64,000 nucleotides of DNA, taken from positions 3,038,001 to 3,102,000 of the forward strand of contig OZ244902.1 of NCBI GenBank assembly GCA_965221635.1. The letters run 5' to 3'. Made by a program: the position numbers and the translations under genes. Numbering within the stretch: the first letter of the stretch is position 1; each line of letters starts with the position of its first letter. Positions 23,501 through 26,852 of the stretch are shown one piece after another. A model generated the notes under the pieces. That model saw only the letters and a program-made list of their open reading frames with translations, was not told the DNA's origin and made no database searches. Origin of the DNA: JAAXHB01 sp965221635 (GTDB lineage: Bacteria > Actinomycetota > Acidimicrobiia > Acidimicrobiales > Aldehydirespiratoraceae).

Positions 23501-23528
23501 CCAGCATCCACGTCACCACCACAGCCAT
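3906..23528 (-). CDS. Giant SLH-anchored surface protein with 27 cadherin/Ig-like repeats and seven GLUG/EF-hand modules
   Basis: A secreted protein of about 6,540 residues, nearly a third of the window. Order: signal peptide (AVVVTWMLAASVVAVSA), three S-layer-homology domains (about 40-103, 105-165, 190-247; motifs VSRWQMALF, VSRAQMALL, VNRAQMASF), a Pro-rich linker, 27 tandem repeats of about 100 residues (270-2985), then seven super-modules of about 520 residues (2986-6540). Each repeat has a DADGDTLTY acidic turn and ends in a T-V-T-V strand, as in cadherin-like/VCBS/Ig folds. Each module begins DxDxDGLIEI, has a GCPxxGCxGYEL cysteine pair, GLUG-type GGLIG repeats and an EF-hand-like loop such as DFDGDGTATWQEF, and is followed by one Ig-like repeat except the last. 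No LPxTG or C-terminal membrane anchor is seen. A Ca2+-rigidified fibre or adhesin held by the SLH end is the inferred role. The frame opens at TTG 23645, but that codon is the -35 element of the promoter, so ATG 23528 (GGAG just upstream) is chosen; TTG codons at about 23549 and 23609, giving a basic n-region, are alternatives. Confidence 0.92.
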   Translation of the reverse strand: MAVVVTWMLAASVVAVSARPAAGVVGTPDALASNVGGACAEALAIERTFPRFTDVDPDAVHADAIECLAWHGISVGVGDGSRFAPWDPVSRWQMALFMRRAADLLGVPAGSTADQGFVDLGGLNATAVAAVNSMVDVGVFTGVGDDRFNPHGVVSRAQMALLLSKLLAVTPGAPVRVESDGVVTLIGVDADDSFPDMAGWPESFQTAVSALFELGVARGVTGGNFAPSLGVNRAQMASFITRALDHSQLASQPDPAPAPPPPPPGPANTPPAVVNPLADVTARRLGVYTVDLEAPGARVFTDANGDALTYTVTDDDEADTFATITFNGLTRLITITGITVGTVEVTVTASDPSNATATDTFNVTVIADTNTAPTVANPLDDFTARPAGVYSIPLETTGSEVFADVDDDTLSYTATSDNTSIATVAVDATAKALTLTGVTAGTATVTVTANDGHGGSASDDFVVTVEGDANRAPSVANAIDNVNLRARQVTTINLETTGAEVFTDADGDTLSYAITNSDSTKATATFDAATAAITVTGVTQGSTTVTVTADDGHGAFATDTFTVTVAGSENSPPTVVNAISDITARRSGSYTVPLEAPGAAVFNDADNDPLTYTIANTTPATATATLDAATATITVTGVAAGSTTVTVSASDGHGGSVSDDFVVTVGSGVNSAPTVANEIADIAARPSGVYLVPLEADGAAVFNDADGDTLTYTFTNTTPAAATVALDAATATITVVAVAAGTTTITVTAADPHGASVSDSFAVTVTGATNQAPIVANAISNVTLRPQSTHNVALEAESAAVFTDPEGETLSYAVASGDPAKATAALDAATATITVTGVAAGTANVTVTATDPHGGSVTDTFAVTVTATVNNAPTVANPLANLTARPQGRYTVPLETPGRAVFADADGDTLTYSLTNTDPTKATAVLNNAAATVVVTGVATGSTTVTVTAVDGHGGAVSSTFTVTVTATANNAPTIANAIADIAARPSGTYNVALEAQGAAVFADADGDSLTYSITNTDPTKAVATLNPATATITVVGATTGATVIAVTATDPHGGAVTDSFTVTVSGAANRAPTVANAIENLSTRPAGTYTVNLEAEGAAVFSDPDGDTLSYTVANSDPAKATATLDTTTNTVTVTGVAAGTTTVTVTATDPHGATASDPFTVTVTTGANRAPTVANQIDDLTARIQGVYRIALEAQGSAVFSDADGDTLSYAITNSDPTKATATLNTTTNTVTVTGVAAGATTVTVTASDPHGASATDTFTVTVTSTTNTAPTVANRIADLAARIQGVYSVPLEADNAAVFADADGDTLSYAVANSDNTKATATLNAATATVIVTGVAAGATTVTVTATDPHGASITDSFTVNVSRNANNAPVVIDAIANITTRPGASYTVPLEAEGAAVFSDPDGDTLTYTLHNADSTKATATLDAATATITVTGVAAGATTITVTASDGVGGTVDDPFTVTVESTANRTPAVTNPIADFAARPEGVYIVALQTPGAAVFNDPDGDALTYTVTNSDPTKATAVLNPATGWITVTGVAAGATTVTVTASDGHGGSASDAFVVTVRSEANARPTVANPIADLAARPSSVYQVPLEAEGAAVFNDADGDTFTYRVTNSDATKATATLNPATATITVTGVAVGATTVTVTATDGHGASASDTFDVTVRATGNSAPTVANPISDIAARVSSTYQVPLEATGAAVFNDPDGDTLTYSLTNSDSTRATVTLNAATATLTVTGMAAGASTVTVSASDGHGGVVSDSFVVTVRAAANAAPTLANAIPDLAARVSSVYQVPLQATGAAVFADADGDTLSYTLTNSDSTKATAVLNAATATITVTGVAAGATTVTVTASDGHGGSVPDSFVVTVRAAVNAAPTVANPVADLTARRAGSYPVPLEASGAAVFADADGDALTYSVTSSDPSKATAVLNAATATVTVTGVAAGTTTVTVTASDGHGGSVSDDFVVTVVADANTPPTLANAIADLSARRLGVYPLPLEAEGAPVFFDADGDSLTYEVSNSDASKATAVFDATTATITVTGVAVGATTVAITASDPHGGSISDSFVVTVSADANSGPTLANAIADLSARVSGLYPVALEASGAAVFADVDNDKLTYSLTNTDNTKATVTLNAATATITVTGVAVGTTTVTVTASDGHGGSVSDAFVVTVTAAVNNAPTVANQIADLTARRLGVYRVPLEAEGAAVFADADGDTLTYEVAAGDTSKATATLDGADVVVTGVAVGATTVTVTARDPHGGSVADAFVVTVTEASNDAPVVLRPIADLAVRLSGVYVVPLEAPGAEVFFDSDGDTLTYAVSNSDAGKATVTLNESDKTLTITSVATGATTVTVTAGDPHGGAVSDVFVVTVGGATNRPPTVARPIADFTARPAGVYLVPLEAPAGAVFTDADDDDLSYSVANTDDTKATVRLDAASAVLTITGVAVGDATVSVTAHDGHGGSAVDTFTVTLSGSANSAPTVTNPVDDIAAVPDGKYVIELEAADKPVFTDFDGDDLSYVITNTSDATAVATYDLAAQTVTITALVAGTTRVTMTASDGLGGSVSDEFTVTVSGNANRNPGVSNAIGHIQARPLGVYAVELTNPERPVFSDPNNDPLTFSVSNSDQNKATVTLNEQTSTITITGKSQGVTTVLVVADDGHGGTVSDAITVTVGRDANTSPTVANPIANIAARRNGTYTVQLEPDIAAASVFIDGDGDPLIYELQSPAPVTNSASVANTTGPSATASHDAASVSLDSKLRTLTVTARSPGVLNVTVRAEDGIGGSATNTFGVRVVDVPNGAPTLVNPIADVELRVGDAHVVQLETDVAGAVFADPDGDVFSYEVTTTNHAAAPATLDSDAKTFTVTGLAGGTSTVTVTAFDGHGAMVVDTFTVTVNNNTPRLPNPIPDLAVPVGGVTTIRLEPTGGDHVFVDPDGDVLTYAAANSDTSKMSIALHNATRSLTITGVAAGAATVLLHASDGAGGINADEFTVTVSASFDYDADDDGLIEVRNLAQLNAIRWDLDGDATADDAANQAAYVAAFPSAASGWGCPTAGCAGYELVADLTFDSDSDGDVDSADHNGAWWNSGAGWAPIGPIYTAAFDGNAHTISGLRVTPTTATSGDSGGWGLFNTVGRTAAVRNLGLVDVDVRVPRNLAEVGAVAGVINGTASHLWATGTVAAPAARSTAGGLFGEMVRIGGLVPSIRDSYANVEVTAGRMAGGLIGRLSSGDVYLSYAAGAVTAAAEASGADDWMWGGLIGWVQSTNTNGVQRTYATGAVTQANTSAPSWTGGLIGRHDAGRVSQSYATGVVTGTNTANTRTGGVIGGAGTADAVVLADTYWDTNTTTQPTGSGNTTATGVTPTAKTTRELQDDTNSSVAEIGYTGIYADWNLPDWDFGSPTQYPVLISDLNGDRTPTWQEFGDQRQNQAPRVAHPLPDVRLATNQELVIDLDLPGAEVFTDAHNTNLVYTAVSADPTEVAAVISPATARLTLIRANPGDTAITVVATDPQGQAASSTFTVRSTRAIDYDTDSDALIEISSLPQFNAIRWDVDGDGTPTNLERTAGYDTLHRLAFPDPALGMGCPQARCAGYELITDLDFDSNGDGIIDEHDHEGMFWNDGQGWDPIGGQLDNPSPILSAILDGNRHTISNPFMNRLVPGNDERFGLFSVITDAEVRYLGIDNANFRIHDPGNRSHRDAYIGILAGEIRLTDVRSVYSTGTVTVNLNGASEVNPYAGGLIGGVSGRSATIEDSFSTASVAAPLNAGGLVGTYNGFGDHLLRRTYTTGPVSSIQYRRSRSWDLHCLCWGGHVGNLVTSTGTGVVQSGYSTGPFRSHDSTEFNAGGLAQWVSRFSFNSSYSTRHLTGDTSNASLGGLIHNSSSSSAIASYWDTEASGVSSSRLGVGKTTSELQSDTQEMVNATHYAGIYKDWPREDWDFGTSSDYPVLVVDFDGDGVASWQEFGVQRGNFVPIVQHRLHNVEIAPEDTLTVDTSDVFYDRNGHTLTLSVASSDPTVATATLASGSVSVVGVAVGSTVVTVTATDPGGLSAAEGFKVIVLPGTDYDTDDDGLIDVSSLVQLNAIRWDLNGDGAADSPLDAEAFGLAFVDARKGMGCPSTGCTGYELTTHLQFDSDGDSDVDRADHHGLFWNDGEGWQPIGGMYDAVFDGNGHTISDLLIDVEFSDATNFGLFAGLGANGVLRGVGLTDVSVNVELPAPRVGALLGSGTGKVERAWSSGEVTATGPQAYVGGLIGEMLRSDNASIENSFSSAQVKGAQWAGGLVGFTDRIPIYRAYSSGSVNSVDEALEAVRIFGGLVGYGSGLDLEFAYSSAAVRSPGRSVDHGGGLVGRTNHGAIHEGYATGSVSGEESDAALGGLIGSSTTSAQRADADVYWDSQTTGQSTSARGGTARTTSQLQTDTNATVGSSGYSGIYSTWDADAWDFGTSSQYPVLVADFDGDGTATWTEFGDQRGDQAPVVANPLADVSLSAGYTWRAGLQTPGAEAFTDAFNTNLTFTATSDDTSVATLSIDTARSEVLVRAVAAGSASVTVTATDPDGLSASDVFVVTVVAGTDHDTDNDGLIEVSNLAQLNAIRWDLDGDGSADTAEGQAGYLAAFAASSGAGGCPSAGCSGYELTADLSFDSDGDGDTDADDHSGAWWNNGAGWEPIGGFFDATFDGNGHKITGLFVDRRLPEADIGLFAGLGASGVIRGVSLVDADVVSRGRLSKVGGLVGLSRGNMSRVGVTGTVIGAGAGSFVGGVVGQFRPLGSVHPSIELAFSAAEVFGWGRVGGLVGDMGYAGLRRSYSSGPVNGQANTDARVVVVGGAVGYAGDSTVVSQVYASGPVLGAPLGEVHVGSLIGRAHKATSRESLATGPVFGTAPGARVGGAQGSQTGASPEVTVNATVYWDTQAVGLDTSVGGGTPANTSALRSPTNAGVVATDYDGVYSAWDSDAWDFGTQVQYPVLVADFNGDGTATWAEFGDQRPDVTPQVWVPVPERVLGLGELWRIDLDDYFLDRNGDTLTYTVSSTTAAGLTVAHSDGVVSIKATTTGATVDVTVTAADPGGKSVTDTFTVTVGDQPAYDTDADGLIEITRVAQLNVIRYDLDGDGKADDAAWAGEHAVAFTNGVEGLGCPLSGCVGYELAADLHFDANSDHRVDSDDHSGRYWNNGSGWAPIGGTYTAAFNGNGHVITGLTINAGSSATGTGWGLFAALGPTASVRRLGLVDVSISVGVANANIGTIAGVANGVVSHSWASGEITSSAQATLGGLVGTLQTTANSTARIVGSFASVGVSGAGVGGGLAGRVIGGEIVDSYSTGEVTTTTGVTGGEWTQGGVAGFVNDSARLTRVYSKASVKEGTGAALSWTGGLVGRLDGSQAAQSFTAGAVTGTNTAGFATGAVAGSVRPSADDTAGVIAADVYWDTTRSNQTSGVGIDAGDQAKPVAKTTAELQADTNAMVNQADYSGIYADWHLPMWDFGTGSQYPALKTDFDGDGTATWQEFGDQRSNRAPTVANPIPDQAILAGRSRALNLEQSGAEVFVDEFNTELTYSATTSDSRVVTATVDMDTRTLTVLHFQRGTATVTVTATDPDGLSVSDTFAVTDHVAIDYDSDDDGLVEISTLAQLDAIRYDLDASGYSDTGRGGWRTRLYRERHEAAFVGARSGLGCVSSSCLGYELVADLDFDSDGDGDVDADDHNGAWWNDGAGWEPIGRHNLGGGYKGIFEGNGHTISNLYINTGTGDTGRNYGLFEQVLPQDDRREAAIRNVNLENVNITVNSAQTTAGGLAGRLDGGATIERSSVTGTITGAAAPATATSPVGVTVGGLVGSISDGTITDSYSTADVTGTNEVGGLAGDADNTRVLRSYATGDVAANGARLVFAGGLLGSLVMSNPPGANNPSVVDSYAWGAVNDNDIAGAIVGGLIGFSRTARVARSYALGEITASAIAYSGGLLGYTPLGFNFDTLFDHTYWDTLTTRTSTTSGSGTGLTTDAMRANSATGGGPYQHWSATTWDHGTNVQYPVLKVDFNGDGTATWEEFGDQRARKSPVVRDPWPDITLATDQLYQDDPVGYFHDHNGNLIGYQAVTSDPSVVTTNTTRAADGETALLVKAHRPGSAVITVTATDSHGLWAGDTFEVTVTSQVAYDTDNDGLIEVSNLAQLDAIRWDSNGDGLSDSGANITSYAEAFPGHPVGMGCPAGECRGYELVDDLDFDSNNDGEITNVDHDGTWWNDGAGWQPIGNYRALLEGNNHAISNLFINQATGTSGNWGLFAQLAPGARVQHLNLHDADITVARNLANVGVLTGANNATIAHVGVTATINTGTSLATVGGVAGVHRTMPNTTPATIIAAYARATITNNHTAGGLVGEANSAIISTSYANVTLVAPTNPGATTWGGLVGKTTGATIVSNVYTTGTLTAPAVTGTTTGGVIGRQSGTTLTYAYTTAIITGATNTPATPTGAVTGAAQRDGGTSPLITVTVYYTSDTHQGVGSTTHPSRTTPLHKTLAVLQQHTNTTPTTSAHTFHTWSLNLWDHGATNQTPVLKTDHNGDNTATWQEFGTQRP
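14573..22718 (-). repeat. 27 tandem cadherin/Ig-like repeats, 300-bp period
   Basis: Twenty-seven consecutive repeats with the pattern APTVAN-IADLAAR-YxVPLEA-GAAVF-DADGDTLTY...TITVTGVAAGTTTVTVTASDGHGG. From about 17100 to 22500 the same landmark (GTGGTGGCGCCC region) recurs every 300 bases exactly, eighteen intervals without a single net indel. One repeat near 16800 is 98 residues long, and one near 15300 carries a 20-residue insert. Confidence 0.95.
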
Positions 23529-23616
23529 GGTTCTCCGGCCGGTCAAGAACCGGCGCGCACCGGCGGCTGCCGACCGCCCGAGATCCCGAAAATCAGTGCA
23601 GAACCGCAACACGAAT

Positions 23617-23645
23617 ATTGTACCTACCACAACAACCGCGATCAA
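23617..23645 (-). promoter_or_regulatory. Promoter of the giant surface protein gene
   Basis: On the minus strand TTGATC (23645-23640) and TACAAT (23622-23617) are 17 bases apart, one of the best sigma70-type promoters in the window. The predicted start near 23610 leaves an 80-base leader before ATG 23528 and rules out the upstream TTG as start codon. Confidence 0.75.
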
Positions 23646-23751
23646 GCCAAGCCCTGCGAACCCTGGCCAATCCCCGGCAAAGCTCGGGCGAAAACGGCAC
23701 CCTCAGGCGCAGGTCCTACGGCGCCTCAAATGTGGGATCGCTGGGCGGCTC

Positions 23752-23782
23752 AACCCCCGACTCGGGGAGGCCTACGGGGGTT
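23752..23782 (-). terminator. GC-rich hairpin between the PPOX gene and the giant gene
   Basis: AACCCCC (23752-23758) pairs with GGGGGTT (23776-23782). It lies downstream of the PPOX stop and upstream of the giant gene's promoter, so it may separate the two transcripts. In the rest of the gene-free stretch 23529-23862 I see only the promoter and leader of the giant gene and other GC-rich dyads; no riboswitch was recognised. Confidence 0.4.
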
Positions 23783-23862
23783 TAGCGGGGGCGCCCGCAG
23801 TCTTCCCCAAGCGGCGCCTTGCGCGCTTATCACGGCAGCGCCGGCGATGCGGTGGTGACGCT

Positions 23863-24345
23863 TCAGGAGTTGGAGGCGTAGGGAGGGCGGTGGCCGAGCT
23901 TGGTGTGATCCCAGCTCGCCACCTTGTTGCGGTGTACCACCACGGCCACACGCTTGGCGGCCAGTGCCTCGGCTGCGGCGCTCAGGTGTTCTTCGGCGAT
24001 GTCGGGCGTGTTGCGGCGAAGCACCTCGCGGGCCACCGGCACCACCTCGCGCTGGTCGCGCACAAGTTGCGCGGTGCCGCTGATCATCACACCGCGCAGC
24101 GTTTCGTAGGTGTCGCCGTCCTCGCACAGCACCGTGATGCGGTTGTCTCGTTCGAGGTTCTTGATCTTTTGGCTCTTGGTGTAGGTCTCGAAGGCGATGT
24201 TGCCGTCCACAACCGCGAACCACAGCGTTGACAGGTGCGGGCTGCCGTCGGCGTTGATCGTGGCCACCTGCAGGCTTCGCTGCGACTCCACGAAAGCGTC
24301 CACCTCGGCGGTGGTCATTCTCACAACGTCACGCAACTTCGGCAT
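23863..24345 (-). CDS. PPOX-class (pyridoxamine 5'-phosphate oxidase-like) flavin/F420-dependent protein
   Basis: A 160-residue split-barrel protein of the pyridoxamine-5'-phosphate-oxidase superfamily. The family pattern is visible: SLQVATINADGSPHLSTLWFAV (first strands), FETYTKSQKIKNLERDNRITVLCEDG (cofactor phosphate region), GVMISGTAQLV and a C-terminal WDHTKLG. In actinobacteria such short single-domain members often use F420H2, some bind FMN or haem; the sequence alone does not decide. Start ATG 24345 is preceded by GGAG with five bases of spacing; the much longer upstream frame is antisense to the SnoaL-like gene and is rejected. It stands alone, divergent from the SnoaL-like gene. Confidence 0.85.
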   Translation of the reverse strand: MPKLRDVVRMTTAEVDAFVESQRSLQVATINADGSPHLSTLWFAVVDGNIAFETYTKSQKIKNLERDNRITVLCEDGDTYETLRGVMISGTAQLVRDQREVVPVAREVLRRNTPDIAEEHLSAAAEALAAKRVAVVVHRNKVASWDHTKLGHRPPYASNS

Positions 24346-24459
24346 CGATGCTCCTCTCAGCATTTGCGGGGCCGGCCCTAGACGGGAGATTCTGGCCCGG
24401 TGGTGCGGAAGTTTCACAAGGCGCCGTGGGCGACGGGTGCGCCTTGGGGTTTGGGCCCT

Positions 24460-24465
24460 TAGTTT
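24460..24465 (+). promoter_or_regulatory. Putative -10 (TAGTTT) for a leaderless mRNA
   Basis: TAGTTT ends six bases before ATG 24472, so transcription would begin at or next to the start codon. There is no Shine-Dalgarno and no clear -35. Confidence 0.5.
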
Positions 24466-24471
24466 CCCACG

Positions 24472-24933
24472 ATGACCGAACACGATCCGCGTGACGACAT
24501 CGAGAGCATCCGCAAGCTCAAGGCCCGCTACTTTCGCACCATCGACCAGCAGGACTGGGACGGCGTTCGCGAGTTGTTCTCGCCCGACGCCTGGTTCGAC
24601 ACCAGCACCGACACCGGTGGCGCCCCGTACCGGGGGCGCGACCGCTTCGTTGCCGTGTTGGAGAAGCACCTCAGCGGCGTCGTGACCACCCATCACGGCC
24701 ACACCGCCGAAATCGAGCTCACCGGGCCAAACATCGCCCGAGGCATCTGGGCGATGGAGGATCACCTTTGGTTTCCGGCGGGTCACCCGATCACCAGCAT
24801 GTGGGGAACCGGCTGGTACGAGGAGCAGTACGAACGCAACAAGGGCCGCTGGCGCATCGTGTCGATGACGTTGCGCCGCCAGCGGGTGGAGGTGGACGGC
24901 GTGCAAATCCACCCGAAGCCGGAGCCGGGCTGA
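24472..24933 (+). CDS. SnoaL-like / NTF2-fold protein
   Basis: A 153-residue protein of the nuclear-transport-factor-2 superfamily (SnoaL_4 type). The pattern is typical: IRKLKARYFRTIDQQDWDGVRELFSPDAWFDT at the N-terminus, YRGRDRFVAVLEKHL, then a central HHGHTAEIELTGPNIARGIWAMEDHL and a last strand RWRIVSMTLRRQRVEV. Members include small isomerases, dehydratases and binding proteins, and the substrate cannot be predicted. It is a single gene, divergent from the PPOX gene and convergent with the nucleotidase, starting as an apparent leaderless mRNA. Confidence 0.8.
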   Translation: MTEHDPRDDIESIRKLKARYFRTIDQQDWDGVRELFSPDAWFDTSTDTGGAPYRGRDRFVAVLEKHLSGVVTTHHGHTAEIELTGPNIARGIWAMEDHLWFPAGHPITSMWGTGWYEEQYERNKGRWRIVSMTLRRQRVEVDGVQIHPKPEPG

Positions 24934-24970
24934 CGTGGTGCTCGCCGCGAGGTAAGCACCGGGAACGCGT

Positions 24971-25663
24971 TCAGCGGCGGGAGCGTTGCCTTTCGAGGCG
25001 GGTGAGGTCGGGTTTGAGGCCGGGGAACTGGGGCTGCACTCCCCTGGGGCCACGCCAGCGCACGAAACGCTCCATCACCATGTCGTACACCTCGGCCCAG
25101 GTTCGGGCCCGAGGAGCGGCAAGGTCGGCGTTGTAACTCTGGGCGAACACGATCACGTCGCTTCCCCCGGCGCGCAAGGCGTGAACGTTGTGAGGGGCGT
25201 CGTCTATGTAACAGTCGGCGCCAACGTCGGGTTTGTTGCCCAGAAAGCAAATGTCGCGGTAGGGGATGCTGTGCTCATCGAGCCACAACACCGTGTCACC
25301 CACCGCCTCGGCGTGGCCCCAGTTCACGTACAGCCGATGGGTGATCACCCGGATCCAAACCCCAGCGTCGGACAGGCGCCACAAAGCCTCGGCGCCGCCC
25401 TCGATTGCCGGGAGGCGCGCCAGCAGCCGATGCTGCACCACCGCCTCGGCGTGCAGCGACTCGTATTCGTCGTGGGTGAGGCCCCACTCGCTGAAGTCGT
25501 AACGTGATCGCTGCACCAACGCGTCCGCCGTCAGGCGGCCACGCTGGGTGAGGTATTCGGTGAACCCGGCGAGGTAGTCGGCCACCACCCCGTCGAGATC
25601 CACGCCCAGCACGAACTGCCCCTCGTGATGGGGCAGTTCCCCGGCCACGTCCGATGCGCTCAC
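24971..25663 (-). CDS. HAD-superfamily 5'(3')-nucleotidase-like protein (NT5C type)
   Basis: A 230-residue haloacid-dehalogenase-fold hydrolase. Motif I is VDLDGVVADY (nucleophile Asp and general acid/base Asp), motif II is the Thr of WIRVITHR, and the acidic motif IV is YIDDAPHN, as in 5'-nucleotidase C-type enzymes that remove phosphate from (deoxy)nucleoside monophosphates. The lysine expected before motif IV is probably the K of FLGNKPDVGADCYIDD. The start is GTG 25663; the preceding 35 bases consist of GGCGCGT-type decamer repeats. It is convergent with the SnoaL-like gene, 37 bases apart, and follows the DyP gene on the same strand. Confidence 0.8.
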   Translation of the reverse strand: MSASDVAGELPHHEGQFVLGVDLDGVVADYLAGFTEYLTQRGRLTADALVQRSRYDFSEWGLTHDEYESLHAEAVVQHRLLARLPAIEGGAEALWRLSDAGVWIRVITHRLYVNWGHAEAVGDTVLWLDEHSIPYRDICFLGNKPDVGADCYIDDAPHNVHALRAGGSDVIVFAQSYNADLAAPRARTWAEVYDMVMERFVRWRGPRGVQPQFPGLKPDLTRLERQRSRR

Positions 25664-25708
25664 CTCGAGCCGGGGCGCGGTGGGCGCGTTGGGCGCGTCT
25701 GGCGCGTT

Positions 25709-26623
25709 TTAGGCGAGGGCCGCGTCGAGGGCTTCGATCGACGGGGCGAAGTAAAACGAACCCGACGCCGGCGTGGAGTAGTTGGTGATGGCGTCAAGGG
25801 CCTGGCCGTTGATGCCGTACATGGCCTCCATGCGCTCACGCATCGGGGCTTGCGTCTTGCAGAACCCCATGAAGTACAACCCCACCGTGCCCTCATGGAA
25901 GGCGTACGGAGTGGAACGGCGCACCATCTCGCCACGCTTGGGGGTGGACTCGTCCGCGGTGGCGCCCTCTCGCAACTCCACGTGGGAAAGGTGCGACGTG
26001 GGCACCTGCACATCGAGTTTCACCGAGTCGGCCTTGGTGCGGCCGAAGGTGTTCTCCTCTTCTTGGAGGGAGAGCGTCGCCCAGTAGTCCATGTCGTGTA
26101 CCCAGCGCTGGGCGATGCAGAACGAGCCACCCTCGCCGGGCATGCCGTCGTCGATGATGGCACGGTCACGCTGATCCTCGGGCTCGGGGTTGCCGGTGCC
26201 GTCGATGTGGCCGGTGAGGTCGAGGCTGTTCTTGTAGATGAAGGTGGGCGTCTCACGAGCCACGGTCATGTGACCGGCCACTGCGCGCCGGAACGTGTGC
26301 TGCAGCTCCCAGCACAAGTCCTTCTCGTCGCTGTGAACCCAGAACAGCAGCTCCTCCTGGGTGCCCTTGGCTTCACGGGATCCGTCCGGGGAGGTGTAAC
26401 CGGGGTACGCCTGAAAGTCGTCTCCGGTTTCGATGCCGAGATCGGCGGCCAGGGTGGGGCCAAGCAGGATGCAGAGGTTCACGTTTTGTGCTTCGGCGTC
26501 CGCACGGGCCGCGGTGAGCGCGCCCTTGATCACGTCAAGGTCGGCATCCGCGGTACGGCTCATGTGGGTGTACCACTGGTACTTCTCAAGATCGGTGAGT
26601 ATGGCGGGCTGGGGTGTTGCCAT
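25709..26623 (-). CDS. Dye-decolourising (DyP-type) haem peroxidase
   Basis: A haem peroxidase of the DyP family, about 304 residues, close in size to the intracellular YfeX-like members. The family GxxDG motif is GHIDGTGNPEPED, with the catalytic Asp; the proximal haem ligand is in VPTSHLSHVELRE; the distal Arg is in EMVRRSTPYAF; and the C-terminal FMGFCKTQ block is present. No signal or Tat peptide is seen, so it is cytoplasmic or encapsulin-loaded, but no encapsulin gene is in the window. ATG 26623 is chosen because GAGAGGA lies eight bases upstream; an ATG 11 codons earlier lacks this. Confidence 0.92.
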   Translation of the reverse strand: MATPQPAILTDLEKYQWYTHMSRTADADLDVIKGALTAARADAEAQNVNLCILLGPTLAADLGIETGDDFQAYPGYTSPDGSREAKGTQEELLFWVHSDEKDLCWELQHTFRRAVAGHMTVARETPTFIYKNSLDLTGHIDGTGNPEPEDQRDRAIIDDGMPGEGGSFCIAQRWVHDMDYWATLSLQEEENTFGRTKADSVKLDVQVPTSHLSHVELREGATADESTPKRGEMVRRSTPYAFHEGTVGLYFMGFCKTQAPMRERMEAMYGINGQALDAITNYSTPASGSFYFAPSIEALDAALA

Positions 26624-26852
26624 TGGTTGTCCTCTCTGGTGATGTTTCAATGACACTGCCGATGTTTCACCGGCATTGGCTTACCGAAGCACGCGCCGAC
26701 GCACAGCGGCGCCGGCTGGGCTGGATCGGTTTGAAGTCTAGACATTGAGGCGTGCCGCCGACTCAGCGGACTCCCGCAAGCGCCTCACCTTGGTTGCGAA
26801 GGCCCCCGGAGCCTGCCGGTGGCGAGCCGTTGAGATTCGCTGGAATCCGTGA

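Noticed and set aside
23646..23862. Riboswitch upstream of the giant gene
   Set aside because: GC-rich dyads are present but no c-di-GMP, c-di-AMP or other riboswitch core motif could be recognised.
23863..25053. Longer 396-residue version of the PPOX protein
   Set aside because: The extra N-terminal 236 residues are antisense to the SnoaL-like gene; ATG 24345 with GGAG is a better start.
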